Source: Pseudorhizobium endolithicum (GTDB lineage Bacteria > Pseudomonadota > Alphaproteobacteria > Rhizobiales > Rhizobiaceae). Taken from it: a DNA stretch of 64,000 nucleotides. Under the pieces are notes generated by a model that saw nothing but the letters and a program-made list of their open reading frames with translations, made no database searches and had not been told where the DNA came from. The stretch covers positions 1-64,000 of the forward strand of contig NZ_CABFWF030000013.1 in assembly GCF_902153245.2 (NCBI RefSeq). The letters run 5' to 3'. The translations under genes and the position numbers were made by a program. Below are positions 37,228 to 45,375 of the stretch, in pieces (the stretch's first letter is position 1; each line of letters opens with the position of its first letter).

Positions 37228-37674
37228 ATGGACGACCAACCTTCCTCCGCACCAAAGCCCGCGCCGGCGACGCTCGCCTCCTCCGCAATCCTCGAGCGCG
37301 GCGGCCGGTACCTGCTGGTCCGCCGGCGAAACCCGCCTGCCGCCGACATGTTCGCCTTTCCCGGAGGGCGTGCGGAGCCGGGAGAAACGCCGGAAGAAAC
37401 GGCATTGCGCGAATTCCTGGAGGAGACCGGGATCACCGCGCGCGATCCGGAGCCTTTCGCGGCTTACGACCTGAAGACGCAGGACGAGGACGGCCGAATC
37501 ACCAGCCATTTCCTGCTGTCCGTTTTCCGGGTTTCTGCCGATGCCTCAGCCGAAGCGATCGCCGGGGATGATGCCAGCGAGCACGGGTGGTATACCTTGG
37601 AGGAGATTCGCGCGCTTCCGGTTCCGCCCAGTGTGCTCGACTGTGTCGAAAAGCTCACAGCCATGCCCGGCTGA
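37228..37674 (+). CDS. NUDIX hydrolase
   Basis: A 148-residue nucleotide-type pyrophosphatase. The NUDIX box is complete: [16 protein letters not shown] followed by FLEETGI (G-x5-E-x7-REUxEExGU), with [10 protein letters not shown] in front. It resembles ADP-ribose or MutT-like enzymes but the substrate is unclear. Its stop shares one base with the ATG of the next gene (TGATG), so the two are coupled. Confidence 0.92.
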   Translation: MDDQPSSAPKPAPATLASSAILERGGRYLLVRRRNPPAADMFAFPGGRAEPGETPEETALREFLEETGITARDPEPFAAYDLKTQDEDGRITSHFLLSVFRVSADASAEAIAGDDASEHGWYTLEEIRALPVPPSVLDCVEKLTAMPG

Positions 37675-38114
37675 TGCGCGCGAGAAACGAGAAAACGATG
37701 TCGTTCTTCCTGCGCGCTTGTGCAACAAGCCTGATACTCCTGATCGCGGGCCCGGTACCTCTTGCCTCGCAGCAGGCGGCCTCGCCGGCGCCGCCACCGG
37801 CCGAGGAGAAGCCCGCTCCCTACGACCTGCAGCTTGCGCGGTTGGCGGAGATTCTCGGATCGCTTCATTACCTGCGGGACCTCTGCGGCGAGGAGAACGG
37901 AAACTGGCGCGCCTCCATGCAGGAAATGCTGGAATCCGACACGGCGAACGAGCCGAACCGGCGCGCACGCCTCACCGCCGCCTTCAATCGCGGATACCGT
38001 TCCTTCGCCGCCGTACACACCACCTGCACCGAGGCCGCGAGGGCGGCGGAGGAGCGGCACCGTAACGAAGGCGCAACACTCGCCGGAGAAATCGCTGCAC
38101 GGTTCGGAAATTAG
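37674..38114 (+). CDS. TIGR02301 family secreted protein
   Basis: A Rhizobiales-specific family of unknown function. The product of about 146 residues has a signal peptide (SFFLRACATSLILLIAGPVP, cleavage near ASQQA) and the family core YDLQLARLAEILGSLHYLRD, LCGEENGNWRASMQEMLESD and RLTAAFNRGYRSFAAVHTTC with two conserved cysteines (in LRDLCGEE and HTTCTEAA), probably a periplasmic disulfide. Start ATG 37674 overlaps the NUDIX stop; ATG 37698 (MSFFLRAC) is an equally good signal-peptide start. Confidence 0.85.
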   Translation: MRARNEKTMSFFLRACATSLILLIAGPVPLASQQAASPAPPPAEEKPAPYDLQLARLAEILGSLHYLRDLCGEENGNWRASMQEMLESDTANEPNRRARLTAAFNRGYRSFAAVHTTCTEAARAAEERHRNEGATLAGEIAARFGN

Positions 38115-38175
38115 GGCATTATTTACCTCCTTCGCCAGCAAGCCGTGTCGTTTTGGTAAAAGGCTGCTAGAGTTC

Positions 38176-38190
38176 TTAACGACGTAGTAA
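38176..38190 (+). promoter_or_regulatory. CtrA-like site (one mismatch) upstream of the 38213 gene
   Basis: TTAA, seven bases, GTAA: one mismatch from the CtrA full site TTAA-N7-TTAA. It sits 23 bases before the start codon. A 10-base palindrome ACCCGCGGGT follows at 38189-38200. Single near-matches are common by chance. Confidence 0.2.
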
Positions 38191-38212
38191 CCCGCGGGTA
38201 ACCGAGGAAGAC

Positions 38213-38473
38213 ATGATGCAGACAGGCCGCAACGAAATCGACGACATGATTGTCCATGAGAAGATGCAGGTTGCCCTGGAATACCAGAACGAGGCATGGG
38301 CGGACGGTATGGCCGACGGCATAGAGCCGGAGATCATTGCCGATGCAGCCTTCGCTTTGGCGATGCGCGAGACGATTCGCATTCACGGCGAGAATGGCGC
38401 GGAAGCTATGCTTGAAGCCCTTCGCGAGCGGATGCTTGCCGGCGAGTTTTCTCCGGAACGCCGGCTACAGTAG
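38213..38473 (+). CDS. Small acidic hypothetical protein (86 residues)
   Basis: The product begins MMQTGRNEIDDMIVHEKMQV and continues EIIADAAFALAMRETIRIHG; it is soluble, acidic and helical, without signal peptide. ATG 38213 has GAGGAAG upstream. I do not recognise a domain, though similar short proteins occur in rhizobia. It lies alone between the TIGR02301 gene and a secreted protein gene. Confidence 0.65.
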   Translation: MMQTGRNEIDDMIVHEKMQVALEYQNEAWADGMADGIEPEIIADAAFALAMRETIRIHGENGAEAMLEALRERMLAGEFSPERRLQ

Positions 38474-38488
38474 CCTCAGGTCCTTCCG

Positions 38489-39208
38489 ATGCGATCGGAA
38501 CCGCGGAATTCCAGTGCCAGGAAACATCATGCTGCGGCGGCGGTTCTCGCCTCTCTTCTGATAGCGCTGCCGCCGCTTCCCGCCGAAGCCCTCTCCGGCG
38601 TCGGATCGGATGATTCGCCGCGCGAGCAACAGCCGAAAGAAGAGCCGGAGGTAGCGCCCGGCCTGCCTCTTCCCGACCCGCTCATCAATCGCTCACCCAC
38701 AGACAGCGCCGGGACACCGGAGGTCGGCGGCGAGGTGGACGCGGCGGCCGATGCGGAAATCATCCTCGATCCCGCCCTTCTCCCGGAACCGGTCCGGCGG
38801 ATGCGGGAACTCATCGTCGAGGCCGCCGCCTCCGGCGATATCGAGCAATTGCGCCCTTTGACCACGGGTCCGCACCAGACCCAGGTCAACGGCGAGATCA
38901 ACGACCCGATCGAGGCGCTGAAGAGCTATTCGGGGGATCCGGAAGGGCTGGAGATCCTTGCTATCCTGCTGGACATCCTGTCGACGGGCGCGGCGCGGCT
39001 GGATGTCGGCACGCCGGACGAGGTTTATGTGTGGCCCTACTTCGCCGGAAAAACCCTGTCGTCCCTGACCGCGCCGGAGCGGGTGGACTTGCTGCGAATC
39101 GTGACGGCGGGCGACCTGATGGGCATGGAAGAAAGCGGCAACTACAATTTCTATCGCCTTGCCATCACGCCCGCAGGCGAGTGGAAGTCCATGACGGGCG
39201 GCGATTGA
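38489..39208 (+). CDS. Secreted/periplasmic hypothetical protein
   Basis: A 239-residue protein with a twin-charged N-terminus and hydrophobic signal (AAAAVLASLLIALPPLPAEA, cleavage near EALS), a Pro/Glu-rich linker (residues about 40-85), and a conserved C-terminal domain (RMRELIVEAAASGDIEQLRP, EILAILLDILSTGAARLDVG, YVWPYFAGKTLSSLTAPERV). The pattern is that of a rhizobial periplasmic protein of unknown function. It lies 15 bases after the small acidic gene and may be cotranscribed with it. Confidence 0.75.
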   Translation: MRSEPRNSSARKHHAAAAVLASLLIALPPLPAEALSGVGSDDSPREQQPKEEPEVAPGLPLPDPLINRSPTDSAGTPEVGGEVDAAADAEIILDPALLPEPVRRMRELIVEAAASGDIEQLRPLTTGPHQTQVNGEINDPIEALKSYSGDPEGLEILAILLDILSTGAARLDVGTPDEVYVWPYFAGKTLSSLTAPERVDLLRIVTAGDLMGMEESGNYNFYRLAITPAGEWKSMTGGD

Positions 39209-39283
39209 CGGAACTGCAGGAGAGGCTTGCTGCAACGCCGGCAAATGCCTAACTGAAGGCAGTGAAACCTCCCGAGCCCGTCC

Positions 39284-40126
39284 ATGCCAGCTGCCTATCT
39301 CCAGAGCCGCCGCTTCATCCGTATCTCCGGTCCGGACGCGGAGCATTTCCTCCAGAACCTGATCACCACCGACGTGAGTTCGCTCGCCGCCGGCGAAGCG
39401 CGACCGGGGGCGCTTCTGACGCCGCAGGGCAAGATTCTCTTCGACTTCATGGTCTGGCGGCAAGGCGACGCCTTCGTCCTGGAGACGGAGGCCGTGCAGC
39501 AGGAAGCGCTTGCAAGAAGGCTCACCATGTACAAACTGCGGGCGCCGGTGGAGATCCAGTCCCTGCCGGAGGAAGGAGTGACGGTTCTGTGGGGTGACGA
39601 GGCAAGCTCCGCGGGAGTCGAGGACGCACGCTTTTCAAAATCGGGCATTCGACTGCTGCGACTCGCCGGACAGGCCGTCGGCAATCTCGTGCGGGGCGAC
39701 TATGACCTTCTGCGGGTGCAGGCCGGCGTCGCGGCATCGGGAATCGACTATGGCCTGCAGGACGCGTTTCCCCATGACGTCCTGATGGACCTGAACGGCG
39801 GGCTTTCGTTCCGCAAAGGCTGCTATGTCGGCCAGGAGGTGGTCTCGCGCATGCAGCATCGCGGTACCGCCAGGAGACGGCTGGTACAGATCGAGGCCAA
39901 GGAAGCGCTGCCGCCTTCCGGCACGGATATCACCGCCGGGGGAAAGCCCGTCGGCACGCTCGGCACCGTTTCCGGACATTTCGGCCTCGCCATAGTCCGA
40001 ACGGACAGGGTCGGAGCGGCCGTTGCCTCGGACACTCCGCTGCTGGCCGGAGATATCGTCGTAACGACAGAGCTTCCGGCATGGAGCGGACTTTCTCTGC
40101 CGACCGACGACGAGGCCGGATCGTGA
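39284..40126 (+). CDS. ygfZ: YgfZ/IBA57-type folate-binding protein
   Basis: Folate-binding protein needed for repair or assembly of Fe/S enzymes such as MiaB. The 280-residue product has the aminomethyltransferase-like fold and the signature KGCYVGQEVVSRMQHRG (with the reactive Cys), preceded by PHDVLMDLNGGLSFR. The N-terminal SRRFIRISGPDAEHFLQNLI is typical. Its stop overlaps the next start by GTGA, forming a three-gene overlapping set ygfZ-HD-phosphatase. Confidence 0.93.
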   Translation: MPAAYLQSRRFIRISGPDAEHFLQNLITTDVSSLAAGEARPGALLTPQGKILFDFMVWRQGDAFVLETEAVQQEALARRLTMYKLRAPVEIQSLPEEGVTVLWGDEASSAGVEDARFSKSGIRLLRLAGQAVGNLVRGDYDLLRVQAGVAASGIDYGLQDAFPHDVLMDLNGGLSFRKGCYVGQEVVSRMQHRGTARRRLVQIEAKEALPPSGTDITAGGKPVGTLGTVSGHFGLAIVRTDRVGAAVASDTPLLAGDIVVTTELPAWSGLSLPTDDEAGS

Positions 40127-40740
40127 GCCGCGTCTCCCCAAGAGCGTGGCAGCGCATGCTTTCCGGGCGGAGGCTGGACCTGCTCGACCCCTCCCCGCTG
40201 GACGTGGAGATTTCCGATATCGCGCACGGACTTGCCCGCGTCGCCCGCTGGAACGGCCAGACCCGGGGCGACCACGCCTTTTCCGTGGCCCAGCACTGCC
40301 TGGTGGTGGAGGAAATCTTCCGCCGTTGCACCGGCGAGGATTGCCGGAGCCGGATGATGGCGCTGTTGCACGATGCACCGGAATACGTCATCGGCGACAT
40401 GATCTCCCCGTTCAAATCGGTGGTCGGCGGCGGCTACAAGAGCGTGGAACACCGGCTGGAAGCGGCGATCCACCTGCGTTTCGGCCTGCCGGCCCATCCG
40501 AGCCGCGAGCTGAAGGCGCAGATCAAGAAGGCCGACGCCATTGCCGCCTTCTTCGAGGCAACGGAACTGGCCGGCTTTTCCCCGGAGGAAGCGCGCAAAT
40601 TCTTCGGCCAGCCGCGCGGGATCACGAAGGAGATGCTGCCGCTGCAGCCGGTGCCGGCCATGGAAGCACAGTCATCATTCCTCAAGCGCTTCGCCGAGAT
40701 CGAGGCCGAGCGCGGGCATCGGCCGGAAGCTCCCCCTTGA
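40123..40740 (+). CDS. HD-domain phosphohydrolase (YfbR/5'-nucleotidase-like)
   Basis: A 205-residue HD-domain protein with the metal ligands in GDHAFSVAQHCLVVEEIF, MALLHDAPEYVIGDMISPFK and KKADAIAAFFEATEL. The family includes dNMP 5'-nucleotidase YfbR. GTG 40123 overlaps the ygfZ stop; an ATG at 40081 lies inside ygfZ and would add a charged extension unlike the family. Coupled to the phosphatase gene downstream by TTGA. Confidence 0.88.
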   Translation: MSRVSPRAWQRMLSGRRLDLLDPSPLDVEISDIAHGLARVARWNGQTRGDHAFSVAQHCLVVEEIFRRCTGEDCRSRMMALLHDAPEYVIGDMISPFKSVVGGGYKSVEHRLEAAIHLRFGLPAHPSRELKAQIKKADAIAAFFEATELAGFSPEEARKFFGQPRGITKEMLPLQPVPAMEAQSSFLKRFAEIEAERGHRPEAPP

Positions 40741-41258
40741 GCGCCATCGTCGTCTGTCCCCTCGGCAGCATCGCGGAACTGGCCGCGCGGCACAAGGCGA
40801 GCCACATGGTGAGCCTCATGGCCGAGAAGCATGATTTCCACCGCCCCGGCCTGATCGATGCGGAGCGTCACCTCGTGCTCAAGATGAACGACATCGCGTT
40901 CGCCGGCACCGGCGACCTCGTGGCGCCGGCGGAGGAGCATGTCGTCCAGTTGATCGACTTCGCCCGGCGATGGGACCGGGCATCGCCGATCGTCATCCAC
41001 TGCTGGATGGGCGTGTCGCGCTCTCCCGCCGCAGCGGTCATCGCGTCGCTCGCGGTCGACCCGGAGGAGGATGACTTCGAACTCGCGGCACGGCTGAGGC
41101 GGGCCGCCCCACATGCGACCCCCAACCCTCGCCTGATCGAATTCGGCGACCGGTTGCTCGGTCGCGGCGGCCGGCTGATCTCAGCAATCAAGGGCATCGG
41201 CCGCGGCGCGGAGACCGACGGGCGCGCCTCCTTCGTGCTGCCTATCCGCAAAGCCTGA
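40737..41258 (+). CDS. Protein tyrosine / dual-specificity phosphatase family protein
   Basis: A 173-residue phosphatase with the P-loop IVIHCWMGVSRSPAAAVIAS (HCx5R with Cys and Arg present) and a possible acid in LVLKMNDIAF. The start is a TTG overlapping the stop of the HD gene (TTGA), giving (M)SAIVVCPLGSIAELAARHKA. Rhizobial homologues are annotated as tyrosine phosphatase family. The substrate is unknown. Located at the end of the three-gene overlapping set. Confidence 0.88.
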   Translation: MSAIVVCPLGSIAELAARHKASHMVSLMAEKHDFHRPGLIDAERHLVLKMNDIAFAGTGDLVAPAEEHVVQLIDFARRWDRASPIVIHCWMGVSRSPAAAVIASLAVDPEEDDFELAARLRRAAPHATPNPRLIEFGDRLLGRGGRLISAIKGIGRGAETDGRASFVLPIRKA

Positions 41259-41267
41259 AGGGCGAAA

Positions 41268-41298
41268 GATCAACATATTCAAGAAGAAGATATTGATC
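41268..41298. promoter_or_regulatory. Imperfect inverted repeat GATCAA...TTGATC upstream of mscS
   Basis: GATCAACATAT (41268-41278) faces ATATTGATC (41290-41298) across an A/G-rich centre; the arms match with one extra base. A -35-like TTGACC lies 23 bases later. It could be an operator for mscS or a weak hairpin ending the upstream operon. Confidence 0.25.
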
Positions 41299-41383
41299 CT
41301 TCAAAAGTCCCGCCAACTTGCTTGACCTCCCCGCCACCTGCTCCAATTAGCGGGCAGGCTGAACAAATGGAGTAGACGCAGGC

Positions 41384-42277
41384 ATGGAACAGGCATCCGA
41401 TGCAGTGGTCGCCACACGCGCGGCCCTGGCGCAACTGATGGCCCTGGCCGTCCAATATTCCTTTTCGATCGTCGGCGCGCTCGTCCTTCTCACCGTCGGA
41501 TGGATCGCATCGCGCATGCTGAGCCGATGGGCCTTCAAGGGGCTATCCAGGATTCACGGCATCGACGTGACCCTCGCCCATTTCTTTGCGCAGGTGGTCC
41601 GTTATGGCGTTCTGGTGCTCGTCGTCGTCATGGTGCTCGGCCAATTCGGCGTGCAGACAGCCTCGATCCTCGCGGCGCTCGGCGCGATCGGCCTGGCGAT
41701 CGGGCTTGCGTTGCAGGGCACGCTGCAGAACATTGCCGCCGGCATCATGCTGCTGGTGCTGCGGCCGTTCCGCGTCGGCGAGGCAATCGAGACGAACGAC
41801 ATCAACGGCACGATCATGGACATCGGATTGTTCGCGACCGAGCTCCGTACCTATGACGGCCTCTATCGGCTGGCGCCCAATTCGACGCTGTGGAACGTTC
41901 CGGTGACGAACTACAGCCGGCTGCCGACGCGCATGCACGACTTCAAGGTCGGCATCGCCTACGAGGACGACATCGACAAGGCGCTGCACATCATGCTGGA
42001 CCTCGTCAACAGCGACAGCCGCGTGCTGAAGGATCCGGCGCCGACCGCCTATGTCGACAGCCTGGGTGACAGCTCCGTCAACCTGACGCTGCGTTACTGG
42101 GCACGGAGCGATGTCTGGTGGAACACCACGCGCGACGTGACCAAGGGCGTGAAGGTGGCGTTCGACGCGCAGGGGATCACCATCCCCTATCCGCAGGTGA
42201 CCTATCGTGTTCCGTCCGACGAGCAGGAGCCGCCTCTCCTCCATCTGTCGGAGCCGGCGCCGCAGACACGGAACTGA
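41384..42277 (+). CDS. mscS: Small-conductance mechanosensitive channel MscS
   Basis: Inner-membrane channel that opens under tension to release solutes on osmotic downshock. The 297-residue product has three membrane helices; the pore helix reads SILAALGAIGLAIGLALQGT (Ala/Gly pattern), followed by LQNIAAGIMLLVLRPFRVGE and the beta domain (YRLAPNSTLWNVPVTNYSRL). Length matches E. coli MscS. It is a single gene. Confidence 0.94.
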   Translation: MEQASDAVVATRAALAQLMALAVQYSFSIVGALVLLTVGWIASRMLSRWAFKGLSRIHGIDVTLAHFFAQVVRYGVLVLVVVMVLGQFGVQTASILAALGAIGLAIGLALQGTLQNIAAGIMLLVLRPFRVGEAIETNDINGTIMDIGLFATELRTYDGLYRLAPNSTLWNVPVTNYSRLPTRMHDFKVGIAYEDDIDKALHIMLDLVNSDSRVLKDPAPTAYVDSLGDSSVNLTLRYWARSDVWWNTTRDVTKGVKVAFDAQGITIPYPQVTYRVPSDEQEPPLLHLSEPAPQTRN

Positions 42278-42310
42278 GCCGCCGAACGGTTCGAGGGCTG
42301 TTGGCGCAGT

Positions 42311-43129
42311 TCAGTTCGCCATGGTGGAGCGGTGGGCCCAGCCGGTCATGCGCTTCTCTATCCAGGCCATCAGCGCGTACATGGCGATGCCTTCGACGGC
42401 GAGCGCCAGCAATCCGGCAAACACCAGCGGCACGTTGAACTGGCTCTGCGCCGAACTCATCATGTTGCCAAGGCCGTAGTTCGCCGCCACCGTTTCGCTC
42501 AGGACCGAGCCGACGAATGCGAGCGTGATGGCGATCTTCAGCGAGCCGAAGAAATACGGCATAGAGCGGGGAATGCCGACCTTCAGCATGATGTCCATCT
42601 TGCGGGCACCCAGCGCACGCAGCACGTCCTCGGTTTCCGGCTCGATGGTGGCAAGACCGGTCGCCACGTTGACGACGATGGGGAAGAAGGAGATCAGGAA
42701 GGCGGTGATCACCGCCGGGATCGTGCCGATGCCGAACCAGATCACCAGGATAGGCACGACCGCTACTTTCGGAATGGCATTGAAGCCGATCATCAACGGG
42801 TAGAGGCCGGCATAGATGGTCTTCGACCAGCCGATGAAGAGGCCAAGCGCCAGGCCGCCCCCGACGGCGAGGCCGAAGCCGAGGGTCGTGGTGAACAGCG
42901 TCTGCAGCGAGTTCTTCCAGATGGCGGACCAATACTGCACCACGGCCTGAAAGACGCGGCTGGGTGCCGGCAGTACCGTCACCGGCGTGTCGAGCGCGAT
43001 CACCAGCAGTTCCCAGACCAGGAAGAGGCCGAGCGTGTAGAGCCATGGGGCCGCTCGGACCCAGTTGATGCGCATCGGCCGAGCCTTTGCCTCCGGGTCC
43101 TGCGAGATGGTGTCCGAGACGATGGTCAT
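42311..43129 (-). CDS. NitT/TauT-type ABC importer permease
   Basis: A 272-residue inner-membrane permease with about six predicted spans and the permease EAA loop (IEPETEDVLRALGARKMDIM). It begins with a cytoplasmic segment then INWVRAAPWLYTLGLFLVWE. Typical of the SsuC/TauC/ThiX group. Its ATG overlaps the ATPase stop (ATGA), and it is the last gene of the operon binding protein, ATPase, permease. Confidence 0.92.
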   Translation of the reverse strand: MTIVSDTISQDPEAKARPMRINWVRAAPWLYTLGLFLVWELLVIALDTPVTVLPAPSRVFQAVVQYWSAIWKNSLQTLFTTTLGFGLAVGGGLALGLFIGWSKTIYAGLYPLMIGFNAIPKVAVVPILVIWFGIGTIPAVITAFLISFFPIVVNVATGLATIEPETEDVLRALGARKMDIMLKVGIPRSMPYFFGSLKIAITLAFVGSVLSETVAANYGLGNMMSSAQSQFNVPLVFAGLLALAVEGIAMYALMAWIEKRMTGWAHRSTMAN

Positions 43130-43914
43130 GCGGCAATCCTCGCGCTGGCGATCTCGCCGTGCAACTGGTGCACGAGGTCGTTGAACTCGGTTTCGTACAT
43201 CAGTTCCAACTCGCGGGGACGCTCGAAGGGAACACGGTGCTCCCGCAGGATCCGGCCGGGGCGCGCGCTCATGACGAAGATCTTGTCGGCCAGGAAGGCC
43301 GCCTCGCGCAGGTCATGCGTGACGAGGATGATCGTGACCCCTTGCGCCGCGTGCAGGTCGCGGATGACGCACCAGAGTTCCTCGCGGGTGAAGGCGTCCA
43401 GCGCGCCGAAGGGTTCGTCGAGCATCAACAGGTCCGGTTCGTGTATCAGCGCCCGGCACAGGTTGGCACGCTGCTGCATGCCGCCCGATAATTGCCACGG
43501 AAACTTTGCCCCGAATCCCTTCAGCCCGACCAGTTCCAGGAGGTGCTCGGCCTTCCCGACATACTCCCGGCGGTTGGCGCGCAGGCGGTGGCGGTGCCTC
43601 TCGACGATCTCAAGGGGCAGCAGGATGTTTTCGAGCGTCGTCCGCCAGGGCAGCATGGTGGGATTCTGGAAGGCCATGCCGACGATCGAGACCGGCTGCG
43701 TCACCTGCCGGCCGGCAACGATGACCGTGCCCTTCTGCGGAATGTGGAGCCCCGTGACGAGCTTCATCAGCGTGGACTTGCCGCAGCCGGAGGGGCCGAC
43801 GACGGCCGCGAAGTCGCCCTTGCCGACCCGCATGGTGAGACCCGAGACGGCGAGCGTGCCTTCTGCGCCGCCATAGCGCATGTCGACGTCATCAATGGAA
43901 ACGAGATGGGGCAT
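43126..43914 (-). CDS. NitT/TauT-type ABC importer ATPase
   Basis: A 262-residue ATPase with Walker [18 protein letters not shown]-loop VGMAFQNPTMLPWRTTLENI, signature LSGGMQQRANLCRALIHEPD, Walker B LLMLDEPFGALD and the switch His in ILVTHDLREA. The QR-type motif LSGGMQQR and the ENILLPLE stretch are typical of nitrate/taurine/pyrimidine importers. It overlaps the permease gene and is separated from the binding protein gene by a 170-base palindromic repeat. Confidence 0.93.
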   Translation of the reverse strand: MPHLVSIDDVDMRYGGAEGTLAVSGLTMRVGKGDFAAVVGPSGCGKSTLMKLVTGLHIPQKGTVIVAGRQVTQPVSIVGMAFQNPTMLPWRTTLENILLPLEIVERHRHRLRANRREYVGKAEHLLELVGLKGFGAKFPWQLSGGMQQRANLCRALIHEPDLLMLDEPFGALDAFTREELWCVIRDLHAAQGVTIILVTHDLREAAFLADKIFVMSARPGRILREHRVPFERPRELELMYETEFNDLVHQLHGEIASARIAA

Positions 43915-43949
43915 TGCTTCTTCTTTCTCTAGGCCGAGGAGGGAGGCGC

Positions 43950-44075
43950 CCTCATCCGGCTGCCGTCACCTTTCTCCCGCCTGCGGGGAGAAAGGATAGG
44001 TCGCTCCCCTCGTCCTCTTGTGGTGCCTTTCCTCTCCCATGTGCGGGGAGAGGGTCAGGGTGAGAGGCAGGCCTC
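43950..44075. repeat. Rhizobial intergenic palindromic repeat (two stem-loops)
   Basis: The gap between the binding protein and ATPase genes holds two palindromes: CTTTCTCCCGC (43970-43980) facing GCGGGGAGAAAG (43983-43994), and CCTCTCCC (44031-44038) facing GGGGAGAGG (44045-44053), in the context CGCCCTCATCCGGCTGCCG. This is the style of the dispersed REP/RIME-like intergenic repeats of Rhizobiaceae. Here it lies inside an operon, where it may end or stabilise part of the message. Family assignment is from memory of the sequence pattern. Confidence 0.65.
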
Positions 44076-44084
44076 CATGACGCC

Positions 44085-45116
44085 TTACGGCAGCATCCGC
44101 TCTTCCTTCGGAGGCAGGTAGCTCGCATCGAAGACCTGCTCCGCCTTTATCTCGCCCTTGAGGCCCATGGACAGCTTGAGCGTTTCGATCGATGCGCCGA
44201 GGCGCTCCATGTCGACGCCTCCGAAGCCGTTTTCGCTTACGTTGGGCGTCTTGATGTTCATGGCGTTGGCCATGGACAGCCGCTCGAGTTCGATATCCGG
44301 GTTGAGCGTCTCATTGCGCTTCAGCACGGCGGCCACCCCTTCTTCCGGATCGGCTACGGCATCGGCGAAACCCTTGGCGAGCGCCTTCAGGAAGCCCTTC
44401 ACGGCCTCCGGATTCTCTGCCGCGAAATCGGTGTTCACCATGACGGCGTTGCCGTAGAGGTTGAGGCCGTTCTCGGCCATCAGGATGGTGGCGATGTCGT
44501 CGTCGGCGATGCCTTGAGCCTTGAGGTTCAGGATGACGGAGAAGGCAAAGCCGAAGACCGCGTCCACGTCTCCCTGGGCGAGCATCGGCTCCCGGACGGG
44601 GAAGCCGATCGATTCGATGGTGATCTTGCTGTCGTCGATGCCGGCAACCTGCTTGAAGGCCTTCCACTGGGCAAAGGCACCATCCGGCGGCGGTGCGCCG
44701 AGCTTCTTGCCTTCCAGCGACTTCGGATCCTCCGTCACGCCGAGCGTCTTGCGGCCGACGACCGCGAAGGTCGGCCGCTCGTAGATCATCATCACGGCCT
44801 TCACCTTCTGCGACGGGTCTTCGTCGAGGAACTTGATCACCGAGTTGATGTCGCCGAAGCCCATCTGGTAGGTGCCCGTCGCCACGCGCGGGATAGCCTC
44901 TACCGAGCCGTTGCCGGTGTCGATCGTCACGTCGAGGCCTTCTTCCTTGAAGTAGCCCTTGTCGAGCGCGAGCAGGAAGCCCGCCGCCGGCCCCTCGAAC
45001 TTCCAGTCGAGCGTGAACTTGATCGGCGTCTCGGCAGAGGCGATCGACGGAAAGCCGAAGCTCGCGGCGACGGCAGCGGCGGCTGCAAGCCTGGTCAGAT
45101 ATCTGCGTGTGAACAT
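44085..45116 (-). CDS. NMT1/THI5-like ABC importer periplasmic binding protein
   Basis: A 343-residue periplasmic protein with a signal peptide (MFTRRYLTRLAAAAAVAASF, cleavage near IASA) and the NMT1/THI5/SsuA fold: TPIKFTLDWKFEGPAAGFLL, ALDKGYFKEEGLDVTIDTGN, GFGDINSVIKFLDEDPSQKV. Candidate ligands for the family are pyrimidines, taurine, sulfonates or riboflavin; the sequence does not decide. There is no TPP-riboswitch-like sequence upstream. ATG 45116 was chosen over a frame extension of 12 residues because it begins the signal peptide. Confidence 0.9.
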   Translation of the reverse strand: MFTRRYLTRLAAAAAVAASFGFPSIASAETPIKFTLDWKFEGPAAGFLLALDKGYFKEEGLDVTIDTGNGSVEAIPRVATGTYQMGFGDINSVIKFLDEDPSQKVKAVMMIYERPTFAVVGRKTLGVTEDPKSLEGKKLGAPPPDGAFAQWKAFKQVAGIDDSKITIESIGFPVREPMLAQGDVDAVFGFAFSVILNLKAQGIADDDIATILMAENGLNLYGNAVMVNTDFAAENPEAVKGFLKALAKGFADAVADPEEGVAAVLKRNETLNPDIELERLSMANAMNIKTPNVSENGFGGVDMERLGASIETLKLSMGLKGEIKAEQVFDASYLPPKEERMLP

Positions 45117-45204
45117 TGTTCTTGTCGTTCCCCTGCTGGTTGAATGGCTCATTCAAAGCGACAAGACGGGCGGGAAGCAAGCATTATTTGCCTACTTATT
45201 CGCC

Positions 45205-45233
45205 ATTTATTTTTCTGATTATTTTTTCGTCAA
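45205..45233 (-). promoter_or_regulatory. Candidate sigma-70 promoter of the NMT1-type importer operon
   Basis: On the minus strand TTGACG (45228-45233), 17 bases, then ATAAAT (45205-45210), in a strikingly A/T-rich stretch. It lies about 90 bases upstream of the binding protein start codon. Confidence 0.6.
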
Positions 45234-45375
45234 ACCTGACGTGCGGACAGGCAATTCGACCAGGTTTTAGGCGAACTCGGCAGAGGCGACATCCCGCCCG
45301 GATCAGATGCGGTGGAGGTTTGGAATCACCGGCCCCGCATGTATAAGCGGAATACATCTCGGACGGGGCCACACG

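Noticed and set aside
45117-45306. TPP riboswitch in front of the NMT1/THI5-like importer
   Set aside because: Checked because of the THI5-like family; no CTGAGA-type thi-box or expected stem pattern is visible.
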